From the NCBI RefSeq assembly GCF_900129225.1, contig NZ_FQUG01000009.1:24228-88227 (forward strand): DNA of 64,000 nt, in the 5' to 3' direction. Positions 43,585 through 52,891 of the stretch are shown here, one piece after another (position 1 is the first letter of the stretch; each line of letters begins with the position of its first letter). The DNA comes from Schwartzia succinivorans DSM 10502 (lineage in GTDB: Bacteria; Bacillota; Negativicutes; Selenomonadales; Selenomonadaceae). The notes under the pieces were generated by a model, which worked only from the letters and a program-made list of their open reading frames with translations, was not told the DNA's origin and searched no databases. The position numbers and the translations under genes are program-made.

Positions 43585-44589
43585 ATGAGCAGAAAGGCGG
43601 ACAGTCAGACCCGCGAAAACATAAAGGAAAAAAGAAAACGGCGCAGGATTTACCGCGTTCGGCAGTTTTTTCGGCTGATTCTGCTGATTCTTTTGCTGGG
43701 TGCCATAGGCTGGGCCTCTTATCATGCCTATCTGTGGGGTTCGGCGGTGTATGAGGTTCTTCGGGCTGATTACGATGCGTACACCCGGCGGCATGAGCAG
43801 CTGAAGCTGCCTTCGGATGACCGTTCAGAAGCCTATATGAATTTACTGGTTTTGGGCGTTGATAACGGAATCGGCGGTAATAACAGGCAGGCGGATACGC
43901 TTATTCTTCTGAGCATTGATAATAAGAACGGGGATTTGCGCGTGCTGTCTATACCGAGAGGTACTCTTGTCGGGGTGAACCGTGAGAAGGGTGCTGTTCC
44001 GATTGCCGAGATTTACGGAGAGGGCGGCGTAAAGGAAACTGTAAAGACTGTCAGAGACCTTCTGGGGATTTCGATACAGTATTATGCCGTTGTAAATATG
44101 AAGGCTCTTGCAGACATAATTGATACGCTGGACGGCGTTGATGTATATGTTGAGCTTCCCATGAGCTACGCGGATCCTGAGGAGGGACTTGTAATAGAGA
44201 TTCCTCAGGGGTATCAGCATATGAACGGCGAAACAGCGCAGAAGTTCCTGCGTTTCCGAAGCGGGGAGCTGGGAGATATAGGGCGTGTGCAGAGGCAGCA
44301 TCGTTTCGTAAAGGCGATGTATGAAAGGCTGCTGCAGCTTGATACCATAAAGAAAGCACCTGAGCTTTCAAGAATAGCCCGTGATGAGGTTCAGACAAAC
44401 GCGGAAATATGGGATACTGCCCAGATTGCGAATATTGTTAAAAGCTTCAGAAAGGAACCTCCCGAGACGATAATGCTGCCCGGGGAGACGGCATCCTATG
44501 ATGATAAGCTGTGGATACCGGATGAGGCAAAGATACATGAAATGATAAAGGAGCTTTTCCCTGAGCCTGAGCAGGTTCAGGAAAAATGA
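43585..44589 (+). CDS. LytR-CpsA-Psr (LCP) family glycopolymer transferase
   Basis: The 334-residue protein has a basic cytoplasmic tail, one membrane segment (about residues 34-50) and an extracellular LCP domain with LLVLGVD, ADTLILLSID, SIPRGTLVG and QRQHRFVKAM. LCP proteins attach polymers to peptidoglycan or lipid carriers; the acceptor here is unknown in a diderm. It sits between yqeK and rsfS, the usual place. Confidence 0.92.
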   Translation: MSRKADSQTRENIKEKRKRRRIYRVRQFFRLILLILLLGAIGWASYHAYLWGSAVYEVLRADYDAYTRRHEQLKLPSDDRSEAYMNLLVLGVDNGIGGNNRQADTLILLSIDNKNGDLRVLSIPRGTLVGVNREKGAVPIAEIYGEGGVKETVKTVRDLLGISIQYYAVVNMKALADIIDTLDGVDVYVELPMSYADPEEGLVIEIPQGYQHMNGETAQKFLRFRSGELGDIGRVQRQHRFVKAMYERLLQLDTIKKAPELSRIARDEVQTNAEIWDTAQIANIVKSFRKEPPETIMLPGETASYDDKLWIPDEAKIHEMIKELFPEPEQVQEK

Positions 44590-44611
44590 GTTGGAACAAA
44601 GGAGGATTTGT

Positions 44612-44962
44612 GTGTTTCAGACATCAGAGGAATTGGCAAAGGCAATAGCGGCTGCGGCCGGAACAAAAAAAGCACAGGATATCGTATTGATGAGAATGTC
44701 GGAGGTAACTCTGACAACGGATTATTTTGTGGTGTGCTCGGGAAATACGTCCACGCAGACACGCGCTATCGCGGATGCGATTGAGGAAGAGCTGCTGAAA
44801 GAGGGAATTGAGTTCAACCACAAGGAGGGTTACCGCGAAGGCGAGTGGGTGCTTTTGGATTACGGTGATGTGGTCGCGCATGTTTTCACCCGCGACAGCC
44901 GTGAATATTACGCACTGGAGCAGCTTTGGGGTGACGCGGAGTTAACACCTTATGAGGATTGA
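44612..44962 (+). CDS. rsfS: Ribosome silencing factor RsfS
   Basis: RsfS binds uL14 and prevents subunit joining when nutrients are short. The 116-residue protein has the DUF143 features TTDYFVVCSGNTSTQTRAIAD, GEWVLLDYGDVVAHVF and the C-terminal YYALEQLWGDA. The GTG at 44612 follows AAAGGAGG; the frame also runs from TTG 44591 before this site. It overlaps the next gene. Confidence 0.95.
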   Translation: MFQTSEELAKAIAAAAGTKKAQDIVLMRMSEVTLTTDYFVVCSGNTSTQTRAIADAIEEELLKEGIEFNHKEGYREGEWVLLDYGDVVAHVFTRDSREYYALEQLWGDAELTPYED

Positions 44963-45863
44963 GGAAATGCAGCCGGAGGAAAGACCGGTCAGAAGGTACA
45001 AGCCCGGAACCGTAGAAAAGCTGAAGGTTGTCCGTCTCGGAGAGATGGGCGCGTGGCTTGATGCCGGCACCGGAAATACAGGGGATGACATATTGCTGCA
45101 CAAGCTGCAGCAGACTGCTCCTGTGGCGGTGGGGGATGAGATAGAGGTTTTTCTGTATCTTGATCCAAAACGCCGCTTGACTGCCAGCATGCGAACGCCT
45201 AAGATGAAGGAAGGGCAGATTGCGCGGCTCAAGGTAATTAACGTAAGCCGTGACGGTGCGTTTCTGGATGTGGGCGCGGAGCGAGGTATATTTATGCCGT
45301 ATGCCGGTATGCGCGGGCGCCCGCAGATTGGTGAAATCGTCTGGGCAAAGCTTTATACGGATAAATCCGGAAGACTTGCCGTGACGATGGAGGTCGAGGA
45401 TGAGATGCGCCGTGCATCAAAGCCAGCCAATGATGTGAAGGTCGGCAGCTTTGTTACGGGGCAGATTTATAACTACACGGACAGCGGAGCGTTTCTTTTT
45501 TCTGAGGAGCATTATATAGTATTTATAGACAACAAGGAAATGAAGGACCGTCCGCGCGTGGGGGCGACTGTTACAGCCCGTGTGACGTATGTCAGAGATG
45601 ATGGACGTCTGAATGCATCCCTGCGTGAGATTAAGGAAAAGGCGATGTCCACCGACGGAGAAGTTATCTTGGCACTGCTCCGTGAACGGCACGGCAAAAT
45701 GCCGTACAGCGACGCGACATCTCCGGAGGTTATCCGGGATAAATTCCAGATAAGCAAGGGCGCTTTCAAGCGTGCTCTCGGGCATCTGATGAAGCAGGGA
45801 CTTGTTGAGGAAAGAGATGGATGGACGTATTTGACGGAAAAAATACAGGATTCATCTTCATAG
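44952..45863 (+). CDS. cvfB: S1-domain RNA-binding protein, CvfB family
   Basis: CvfB homologues have several S1-type beta barrels and a winged-helix end. This 303-residue protein has three repeats of S1 character (residues about 20-65, 75-130, 145-220, with GQIARLKVINVSRDGAFLDVG and VTGQIYNYTDSGAFLF) and a C-terminal helix-turn-helix (QISKGAFKRALGHLMKQGLV). In Staphylococcus the protein modulates virulence via RNA. Alternative start at ATG 44967. It overlaps rsfS by 11 bases. Confidence 0.88.
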   Translation: MRIEEMQPEERPVRRYKPGTVEKLKVVRLGEMGAWLDAGTGNTGDDILLHKLQQTAPVAVGDEIEVFLYLDPKRRLTASMRTPKMKEGQIARLKVINVSRDGAFLDVGAERGIFMPYAGMRGRPQIGEIVWAKLYTDKSGRLAVTMEVEDEMRRASKPANDVKVGSFVTGQIYNYTDSGAFLFSEEHYIVFIDNKEMKDRPRVGATVTARVTYVRDDGRLNASLREIKEKAMSTDGEVILALLRERHGKMPYSDATSPEVIRDKFQISKGAFKRALGHLMKQGLVEERDGWTYLTEKIQDSSS

Positions 45864-45975
45864 TAAAAATTTTTTTATAAAAAGCAGGAAATTTTAATTC
45901 AATCACGAATATAATTATTTAACGATGGAAACTTTTTACCTGAGATAAGGGAAAGATTTAGCTGGGGGCGATAAA

Positions 45976-46929
45976 ATGGCAGAGGATAACAAAGAGAAAA
46001 AGGGTATTCTGCTTGAAACAGGCACAAACGAATTCGAAATTGTGGAGTTCAATATAGGAGACGTAAATTATGGAATCAATGTCGCAAAGGTACGTGAGGT
46101 TATTACTGCGGCAGCTTTTCCTGTGACGAGTATGCCGCAGGCGCATCCGTATATTGACGGCCTCTTTACTTTGCGCGGACGTGCGATTCCTTTGGTAAAT
46201 CTGCCGCGCTGCCTGAATGTTCATGGTACGGAGAAGCCGAAAAATATCATCGTAACGGAAATCAACAATTATAACATTGGCTTCCTTGTTGACAATGTGT
46301 CGCGTATCCACCGTATTTCGTGGAAAGAGATGGAGCCGACGCCGGAGGTCGGAGACCAGTCCCGTGTCGTCGGTATCATCAAGTTCGACAACGAAAAGAT
46401 TGTTCTTTTGCTCGACTTCGAGACGATTATTGCGGAAATCAATCCGGAAATCAATCAGAAGCTCACGACGTTTACGGAAGCAAAGGAAGATATCAAGGAA
46501 CTGCGCAGCAAGGAGCATATCGTTGTCGCAGAGGACTCCCCGATGCTCAGAGACCTGCTGGTTTCTACGCTGCATGAGTCCGGCTATAACTTTATCAAGG
46601 CAAACAGCAACGGTCAGGATGCATGGGATTATCTCTCGGCTCTGGCAAAGCAGGACGGAGATATCAAGGACCATGTCAGCCTTATCGTATCCGATATCGA
46701 GATGCCGAAGATGGACGGTCACCGTCTGCTGAAGCTTGTTCGTGAGGATGAGCGTCTGCATGATGTTCCTGTTATTCTGTTCTCCTCACTTATCAATGAG
46801 GAAATGCGCCGCAAAGGTCAGGAGCTTGGTGCTAACGGTCAGATTGCAAAACCTGAAATCAACCAGCTTATCGGTCTTATGGATAAGCTTATATTCAACA
46901 TCGACCCGAAGGTTGAAGAGCAGGCATAA
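45976..46929 (+). CDS. cheV: Chemotaxis protein CheV (CheW-receiver fusion)
   Basis: The 317-residue protein has a CheW scaffold domain (residues about 15-165; EFNIGDVNYGINVAKVREVI, LPRCLNVHG) and a receiver domain (about 180-305) with the phospho-Asp in LIVSDIEMPKMDG and Lys in QIAKPEI. CheV couples receptors to the kinase and may act in adaptation. It stands alone, with a terminator at 46935. Confidence 0.95.
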   Translation: MAEDNKEKKGILLETGTNEFEIVEFNIGDVNYGINVAKVREVITAAAFPVTSMPQAHPYIDGLFTLRGRAIPLVNLPRCLNVHGTEKPKNIIVTEINNYNIGFLVDNVSRIHRISWKEMEPTPEVGDQSRVVGIIKFDNEKIVLLLDFETIIAEINPEINQKLTTFTEAKEDIKELRSKEHIVVAEDSPMLRDLLVSTLHESGYNFIKANSNGQDAWDYLSALAKQDGDIKDHVSLIVSDIEMPKMDGHRLLKLVREDERLHDVPVILFSSLINEEMRRKGQELGANGQIAKPEINQLIGLMDKLIFNIDPKVEEQA

Positions 46930-46934
46930 TACCA

Positions 46935-46974
46935 AAAAATTAAGCTGTCGCAAAACGCGGCAGCTTTTTTTATG
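46935..46974 (+). terminator. Terminator after cheV
   Basis: AAGCTGTCGC and GCGGCAGCTT pair and are followed by TTTTTT. Confidence 0.85.
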
Positions 46975-46988
46975 CTATATTTGCTGTT

Positions 46989-48005
46989 TTACGGTATTTT
47001 TCTTGTCTGGGGCTGTTTTCCGTCATGGTAAACATCAATGATTACAAGCCGTACAATGACCATGACCGGTACTGCAAGGAACATTCCCGGCGCGTCAAGA
47101 AGGCATCCTCCCAGAAGAATACCAATCAGAATAGCTATCGGATGAAGGTGCAGTGAACGTCCGATGAGAGTCGGATATATTATGTTATGATTGAGCTGTG
47201 TAATGATTATGTAGAAGCACATTGTCTGGGCAGCAACCCAGGGTGATACTGTTGCGGTAAGCGCCGTTCCGAAGGCGGATGCTATTGTAGGCCCGATTAC
47301 CGGGATAAATTCGCTTATTCCTGATATGACTGCGAAAACCGAGGGATAAGGAAGGTCGCGGTAAGAAAAATAGCAGAATACGATGAAGCCCATTATGAAA
47401 CATATAATCAGCTGGCTGTATATGTAGACATGAAGTGACCGAAGGATGTGGGTAAGGAGACGGAAAACACGGCGGCGGTCCTTGTCAGGAAAGAGCCCTG
47501 ATATCCATAGCTGAATCTGCTTTCCGTCCTTTAGGAGATAAAATGACGTAAAGAGTATTATGACTGTATCGAATATTTTCGTAAAAATGGATACGAGAGT
47601 ATCGATAGATGAACGGAGTGCCGTTATGGATATTGTTGCAAGCTCCTGCCACAGCTCATCAAGCTGTGTTGAGAGGAATGAGACAGATGAAAGTGCTCCA
47701 CGGAGGGCTTCAGTAAGTCTCGGAAGGTCCAATGCGAATTTTTGAAGCGACGTGGCAAGCGTAGTGGAAAGCAGTGCCAGCAAGCTGCTGATTAAGAGGA
47801 TGAAGAAAATCAGACTGATTGCGGCGGCGAGTCCTCTGGGCATGCATCGGAATGTCTGAAGCCGTCTTACAAGCGGCCGCAGGAGAAGGTCTATAAGAAT
47901 GGCTATGAAAACAATAAATCCAAGCTGCGGCAAGAGCCAGAAGGTAGACAGTATGACAATAAATGTTATTGCCAGAATAATAGATGTTTTATGCTGATTC
48001 CACAT
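46989..48005 (-). CDS. AI-2E family transporter (PerM/YdgG-like)
   Basis: This 338-residue membrane protein has about seven hydrophobic segments: three near the N-terminus, a long soluble-looking stretch, then four. The conserved motif SEFIPVIGPTIA and the GGCLLDAPGMFLAVPVMV block are typical of the AI-2E/PerM family. Members export autoinducer-2 or act in sodium/proton exchange; substrate unknown. It is convergent with cheV. Confidence 0.88.
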   Translation of the reverse strand: MWNQHKTSIILAITFIVILSTFWLLPQLGFIVFIAILIDLLLRPLVRRLQTFRCMPRGLAAAISLIFFILLISSLLALLSTTLATSLQKFALDLPRLTEALRGALSSVSFLSTQLDELWQELATISITALRSSIDTLVSIFTKIFDTVIILFTSFYLLKDGKQIQLWISGLFPDKDRRRVFRLLTHILRSLHVYIYSQLIICFIMGFIVFCYFSYRDLPYPSVFAVISGISEFIPVIGPTIASAFGTALTATVSPWVAAQTMCFYIIITQLNHNIIYPTLIGRSLHLHPIAILIGILLGGCLLDAPGMFLAVPVMVIVRLVIIDVYHDGKQPQTRKIP

Positions 48006-48129
48006 GGAACATGCTCCTTTAGTCGGGATATATGAAAAAGTAATAATATTCTTTATTATTATATACTATTTCGGCAAGGTGAAAGCATCATTTTTTTTTC
48101 AGAGAGAAAGATATATAATAATAATAATA

Positions 48130-48268
48130 TAACTCGGCAAAAGATGTCCCCAACTTCTGTAAGTGGGGGTTGGGACAAATAACAGGCGGTGAGCATATCT
48201 CCCGCCTCGTTGAAACGCCGACAGAGGAAGTTTTGCCTGCGACAAAACTGGAACAAAGGCGTTATAAA
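48130..48268 (+). repeat. Dispersed structured intergenic repeat, copy B
   Basis: This copy aligns gap-free with 26122-26260. The first hairpin is stronger here (CCCC-a-ACTT/AAGTGGGG). The second has AGGCGG/CCGCCT fully paired, where copy A has a G-U pair; the outer AACGCC/GGCGTT stem is identical, and the enclosed GTTTTG/CAAAAC stem has one mismatch. The end is 17 bases before the M48 peptidase ATG and just before its GAGGTG ribosome binding site, in the same orientation. Confidence 0.85.
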
Positions 48269-48285
48269 AAAAGAGGTGCAATCTG

Positions 48286-49374
48286 ATGACTTTGAAGGCT
48301 TTTCAAAAGAAGGCGGCAGCGTGCGCAGCAGCCGCGGTATTGTCTTTCTCAATGATTCCTGCGCCAACGGCAAATGCAGGCTGGGGCAGTATTATCGGAG
48401 GTGCGATTCAGGTAGCAGGACAGTACCAGCAGGCCGATGAGGCTATGAAATATTACGATAATGACGGCCGTGAGGAATTCTTTCAGAAGATGAAGGCTCA
48501 GTACGGGGTCAATGAAGATCCTGAGCTGAACGCCCGCCTGGATGATATAATGTATGGACTCACGGATGCGGTCGGCGCCGTTGACCCGTCGATTTACGAC
48601 AAGCCGTACAATTATTTCATAAATCAGGATAACAGCTTCAATGCGTTCTGCTCTCTTGGCCATAACATGAGCGTTAATACGGGTATGTTTAATCTTGTGG
48701 CGAATGACGATGAAATTGCCGTTGTTCTCGCCCATGAGATGGGACACGGACAGAAGGAGCATGTACGCAAGGGTCTGAAGGGCAGGCTGAACGCCGTGCT
48801 TGCAGGAACTGTCATAGCCGGCGCTACAGGCATAGATGCAATCGGAAATATTCTTGTAAACAACATAAATGCTGTTCATGTTACGAAGCCTAAGGAATGG
48901 GAGGCTGATAATCTCGCATTTGATTATATTACCCATTCCGCGTACAACCCGGGTGCCTGCGCGGCTATATGGCAGCGTGTCATGGAGCAGTACGGCAACA
49001 AGTCATCGGATTTTGTCGGGGATATTTTCAGTCCGTCCGACCATCCGTCCCACAAGGAGCGTCGGGATAATTACATCAAGAAGCTTAAGGAGTACAGCGG
49101 AGGCAAGGTGTCGGTTAAATTTGCGGATAACGCCGCGTTGATTCAGGTGAACGGAAAGGATTTCATGACTCCTGCACCTGATGATGTGATGAGCGGAAGT
49201 GAAAGGGCCTGCTTTATTGCTGGAAATCTCGCAGCTGCGTATCACAGCGGCTCTGCCGGGGAAGCATATAACGACGGAGAAACTCTTTATTTCGGCAGGC
49301 AGCCTGTTCTGAGTGTATATCCGGGAGACCCGTCTTTGGATGAGCTTACAGCAGCGCTCAATAATATACGCTGA
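48286..49374 (+). CDS. Secreted M48-family metalloprotease
   Basis: The 362-residue protein has a signal peptide (about residues 1-31, ending NA) and the M48 zinc motif HEMGH with a downstream Glu in EWEAD. The C-terminal ~120 residues resemble other BepA/YcaL-like periplasmic proteases only loosely. In diderms such enzymes act in outer-membrane protein quality control; this is inferred. The ATG follows GAGGTG. The dispersed repeat is immediately upstream. Confidence 0.9.
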   Translation: MTLKAFQKKAAACAAAAVLSFSMIPAPTANAGWGSIIGGAIQVAGQYQQADEAMKYYDNDGREEFFQKMKAQYGVNEDPELNARLDDIMYGLTDAVGAVDPSIYDKPYNYFINQDNSFNAFCSLGHNMSVNTGMFNLVANDDEIAVVLAHEMGHGQKEHVRKGLKGRLNAVLAGTVIAGATGIDAIGNILVNNINAVHVTKPKEWEADNLAFDYITHSAYNPGACAAIWQRVMEQYGNKSSDFVGDIFSPSDHPSHKERRDNYIKKLKEYSGGKVSVKFADNAALIQVNGKDFMTPAPDDVMSGSERACFIAGNLAAAYHSGSAGEAYNDGETLYFGRQPVLSVYPGDPSLDELTAALNNIR

Positions 49375-49379
49375 ATATC

Positions 49380-49412
49380 AAGCCGCTTCGTTTATTCGGA
49401 GCGGTTTTTGCT
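49380..49412 (+). terminator. Terminator after the M48 protease gene
   Basis: AAGCCGCTTCG and CGGAGCGGTTTT pair around a TTTATT loop with a T-run. Confidence 0.75.
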
Positions 49413-49506
49413 TTCTTTGTTACTATACATGACAGAACTCCTGTGGTAATATGAAGTCCTGAGTATGAGGAATTTTTTGATTTTGTATATTTCGGAGAGG
49501 AAGTAA

Positions 49507-50745
49507 ATGATGAATGAATCCATGCTGAATGAATATGCACGTCTTATTGTGCGTGTGGGTGTTAATCTGCAGAAGGGACAGCCTGCCGTTATAAATGCGC
49601 CCATAGAGTGTGCCGATTTTGCACGGCGTATCGCACGGGAAGCCTTTGAGGCAGGGGCAAAGGATGCAGTGATACAGTGGGGGGACGAGAAGTTCGCACA
49701 GCTTCGTTTTATGAAGGCTCCCTCTGAGGCATTTGATACCTTCCCTGCATGGCGGAAAAAATTCTGCGACGATATGGCGGCAGATGATGCGGTGTTTATT
49801 TCTATTCACGCGGAAAATCCGGAAATATTCAAGGATGTAGAGCCTGACAGGCTGCAACGCTCGCAGAAGGCTGCGGGCGAGGCTCTCTTGGAGTATCGTG
49901 CGCGCCTTATGTCGAATAAAAATGCCTGGTGTGTCGTTGCTCTTCCTACAGAGGACTGGGCTAAAAAGGTTTTTCCGGAAAAATCATCTGAGGATGCTGT
50001 CAAGGCGCTTTGGGATGCGATTTTTTCAACTGTGCGCATTGACGGAAGCGGAGATGCTGTACAGAAATGGGAGCAGCATACTTCATTCTTGGCAAAAGCT
50101 GCAGAGTTTATGAACCGCAATGCCTTTAAGGCACTTCACTATACGAACGCATTGGGGACTGACCTTGTGGTAGGTCTTCCGGAAGGTCATATATGGGCAG
50201 GAGGCTCTGAGGATACTCAGAGCGGTACTCCTTTTGTCGCAAACATGCCGACGGAGGAAATCTATACTCTCCCCGACAGGGAGCATGTAGACGGAGTAGT
50301 CTTTGCTACAAAACCGCTGGTATTCAACGGTAATCTTATTGAAGGAATGCGCCTTACCTTTAAGGGCGGAAAGGTAACTGATTTCGATGCCGAAAAAGGA
50401 AAAGAGATTCTTGAGGAGCTTCTGACAACGGACGAGGGCTCGGTGCGGCTCGGTGAATGTGCTCTTGTTCCTTTTGATTCGCCTATTTCAAACAGCGGAA
50501 TACTTTTTTACAATACGCTGTTTGATGAAAATGCCGCATGTCATCTGGCACTTGGCAAGGCATATCCAACCTGCCTTGAGGGCGGCGCTGATATGAACAG
50601 CATCGAGCTTCTGCAGCATGGTGTCAACGATTCGATTCTTCACGAGGATTTCATGATTGGCTCGAAGGACCTGAATATTACGGGAATAACTAAGGACGGA
50701 CGTGAGATTCCTGTGTTCAGAAACGGAAATTTTGTAGATTTTTGA
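49507..50745 (+). CDS. Aminopeptidase, M29 family
   Basis: The 412-residue protein belongs to the AmpS/PepS/aminopeptidase T class: LNEYARLIVRVGVNLQKGQ at the start, the GLPEGHIWAGGSEDT segment, NMPTEEIYTLPDREHVDG and a C-terminal HEDFMIGSKDLNI with metal ligands. These are cytoplasmic two-metal aminopeptidases. It begins after an AGAGGAAG site and ends in a bidirectional terminator. Confidence 0.94.
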   Translation: MMNESMLNEYARLIVRVGVNLQKGQPAVINAPIECADFARRIAREAFEAGAKDAVIQWGDEKFAQLRFMKAPSEAFDTFPAWRKKFCDDMAADDAVFISIHAENPEIFKDVEPDRLQRSQKAAGEALLEYRARLMSNKNAWCVVALPTEDWAKKVFPEKSSEDAVKALWDAIFSTVRIDGSGDAVQKWEQHTSFLAKAAEFMNRNAFKALHYTNALGTDLVVGLPEGHIWAGGSEDTQSGTPFVANMPTEEIYTLPDREHVDGVVFATKPLVFNGNLIEGMRLTFKGGKVTDFDAEKGKEILEELLTTDEGSVRLGECALVPFDSPISNSGILFYNTLFDENAACHLALGKAYPTCLEGGADMNSIELLQHGVNDSILHEDFMIGSKDLNITGITKDGREIPVFRNGNFVDF

Positions 50746-50751
50746 CGCACG

Positions 50752-50793
50752 TAAAAAGAGCAGCATCCATTGCAGATGCTGCTCTTTTTTATT
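50752..50793. terminator. Bidirectional terminator
   Basis: AAAAAGAGCAGCATC and GATGCTGCTCTTTTTT pair around a short loop between convergent genes. Confidence 0.9.
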
Positions 50794-50797
50794 CGGC

Positions 50798-51496
50798 TTA
50801 TTTAATTTTCTTTCTGAGGTCTCTGAAATACGACCGGACAATCTTGTTGTATGTATCAAGACAGTCACGGGAGTCGTCATCTTCGCGGGTTTCCTCACGT
50901 GTAAAAATTACCTTGCCTGTTAATGCGTCATAGGAGTAAAAACGCATCTTCACATGAGTATAGGGCCCCTGCTGCTCGGGCACATATACAGGTATCGTGC
51001 GCTGGTGTGATACAGTGTGGGTATGACCGTCCTTGTCGCGATAGGTATCATAATCCGTGACTGTTTTCCAGTCAGTGTGTGCGGGAATGGTATACGTACC
51101 GATGGTATAGTCAATCAGTTCAGATTTTACATAAATATCTGCAACCACACGTAGATTACTATTTACGAGAGCAGCATATTCTTCGGGGTTGTTTTTCTCG
51201 ATTACATCAAGATCTTTGCCGATTGCAAGAGAAATCTTGCGATTGAGCCTGACCTTATCAAGTGATGGAATCTCCAAAAGCTTTTCTGCCTGCATACGGA
51301 AGTTCTGCTGCAGACTGGTTTTATCGGAGTCGCTTAATTCCTGCCCCGATAAATCAATGTCATAAATCATGACGTTTTTGATTTTGTGAAAGTCATACGA
51401 TTCATCCACGGAATCAACCGGTGATGCATATCCTGATGGCAGGGCGATAAAAACCGCGGCAAGCGTCAGAAAAAAGATACGGAACAGTGATTTCAT
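50798..51496 (-). CDS. Hypothetical secreted protein
   Basis: I do not recognise the family. The 232-residue protein has a signal peptide (residues 1-24, ending YA), a charged middle part and a C-terminal YDALTGKVIFTREE stretch. A polar tract at about residues 145-165 has YRDKDGHTHTVSHQR. It starts 26 bases after the dapL stop on the same strand, so it may be part of the same transcript. AAGGAG precedes the ATG. Confidence 0.75.
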   Translation of the reverse strand: MKSLFRIFFLTLAAVFIALPSGYASPVDSVDESYDFHKIKNVMIYDIDLSGQELSDSDKTSLQQNFRMQAEKLLEIPSLDKVRLNRKISLAIGKDLDVIEKNNPEEYAALVNSNLRVVADIYVKSELIDYTIGTYTIPAHTDWKTVTDYDTYRDKDGHTHTVSHQRTIPVYVPEQQGPYTHVKMRFYSYDALTGKVIFTREETREDDDSRDCLDTYNKIVRSYFRDLRKKIK

Positions 51497-51522
51497 GGAT
51501 ATCGACTCCTTTCAAAAGTGCA

Positions 51523-52755
51523 TCAGAAGGTGAGCTTCGTGATGCGTTCCACAGCACGTTCGGTGCTTTCACGGTCACCGAAGGCGGTCAGGCGGAAATA
51601 GCCTTCGCCGCAGGGACCGAATCCGACACCGGGGGTGCCTACAATATTTCCTCTATAAAGAAGTTTATCAAAAAAGTCCCATGATTTCAATCCACTAGGA
51701 GTCTTGAGCCAGATATAAGGGGCGTTGATTCCACCGAAGGCAGTGAGGCCGGCTGCTTTTAATCCTTCACGGATAATCCGCGCATTTTCCATGTAATAGG
51801 AAATGTTTTCCTTGACCTGTGCCTGGCCTTCGTCCGTATATATCGCAGCGGCACCGCGCTGGATGATATATGCTGTTCCGTTGAACTTTGTGCAGTGGCG
51901 GCGGTTCCACAGAGCATTAAGGGGATGGCGGCTGCCGTCCTTGGCCTTTGCGGTGACGGATTTCGGTATTACTGTGTAACCGCAGCGTGTGCCTGTGAAA
52001 CCGGCGGTTTTGGAGAAGGAGCGGAATTCGACCGCGACATCCAAAGCGCCTTCGATTTCGTAAATAGAGCGTGGAACATCCGGTTCAGAAATATAAGCCG
52101 CATAGGCAGCATCAAAAAGAATTATTGAGTCATTTTCGCGGGCGTAGTCAACCCATTTTTTCAGCTCTGCCTTTGAGAGGGTAGTTCCTGTAGGATTGTT
52201 TGGGCAGCAGAGATAAATCATATCTACGTGTTTTGTAGGAAGCGCAGGGGAAAAATTATTTTCCGCATTGGAGGCAAGATACACCACACCTTCAAAATGA
52301 CCGTCTTCCATAAGACTGCCTGTTCTGCCTGCCATGACATTCGTATCGAGATACACGGGATAGACGGGATCTGTTATGGCAACGGTATTATTATCTGAAA
52401 AGATTTCCTGAATGTTTCCGCAGTCGCTTTTTGAGCCGTCACTGATAAATATTTCATCATCGGCAATATTTATTCCGCGGTCTGTATAGTTGTGCTTACG
52501 AATGGCTTCTATGAGGAAGGGGTAGCCCTGCTCAGGGCCGTATCCACGAAAGGTTTCTTTGTGTGCCATTTCTTCGACTGCCTTCTGCATTGCGGCGATG
52601 GATACCTGAGGCAGAGGGAGCGTAACGTCGCCGATGCCGAGACGGATGATATCCGCAGAGGGATTTTCCTTCTTGTATGCCGAAACACGGTGGGCGATCT
52701 CCGCAAAAAGATAACTGCCGGGAAGTTTTAAATAATTTTCGTTGATGTATGCCAT
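51523..52755 (-). CDS. dapL: LL-diaminopimelate aminotransferase
   Basis: DapL converts tetrahydrodipicolinate directly to LL-diaminopimelate with glutamate as donor. The 410-residue PLP enzyme has the Lys in [16 protein letters not shown], the PNNPTGTTL motif and the [11 protein letters not shown]-terminal motif specific for DapL. The ATG at 52755 follows AAGGAGG. It supplies lysine and the peptidoglycan meso-DAP precursor. Upstream is a LysR gene on the same strand. Confidence 0.96.
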   Translation of the reverse strand: MAYINENYLKLPGSYLFAEIAHRVSAYKKENPSADIIRLGIGDVTLPLPQVSIAAMQKAVEEMAHKETFRGYGPEQGYPFLIEAIRKHNYTDRGINIADDEIFISDGSKSDCGNIQEIFSDNNTVAITDPVYPVYLDTNVMAGRTGSLMEDGHFEGVVYLASNAENNFSPALPTKHVDMIYLCCPNNPTGTTLSKAELKKWVDYARENDSIILFDAAYAAYISEPDVPRSIYEIEGALDVAVEFRSFSKTAGFTGTRCGYTVIPKSVTAKAKDGSRHPLNALWNRRHCTKFNGTAYIIQRGAAAIYTDEGQAQVKENISYYMENARIIREGLKAAGLTAFGGINAPYIWLKTPSGLKSWDFFDKLLYRGNIVGTPGVGFGPCGEGYFRLTAFGDRESTERAVERITKLTF

Positions 52756-52776
52756 AACATGGCCTCCTTTATATCT

Positions 52777-52814
52777 ACTATGCACTTTTTGTTATATTTT
52801 AGCATAGTGCTATG
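52777..52814. promoter_or_regulatory. dapL promoter with inverted-repeat operator
   Basis: Reading the minus strand, TTGCAA and TAAAAT (16-base spacer) form a promoter. ACTATGC and GCATAGT (18 bases apart) flank the -10, and CATAG-TG-CTATG lies next to them. This looks like a set of half-sites for a regulator, possibly the LysR protein upstream. Confidence 0.55.
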
Positions 52815-52844
52815 ATTTTGCAAGGAGAAAATTAAGAAATGAAA

Positions 52845-52876
52845 CAAAAAAAGCGCCGCATAAAGCAGCGCTTTTA
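52845..52876 (-). terminator. Terminator after the LysR gene upstream of dapL
   Basis: AAGCGCTGC and GCGGCGCTT pair around a TTTAT loop and, on the minus strand, are followed by TTTTTTG. Confidence 0.85.
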
Positions 52877-52891
52877 AGTACAGGAAACAAA

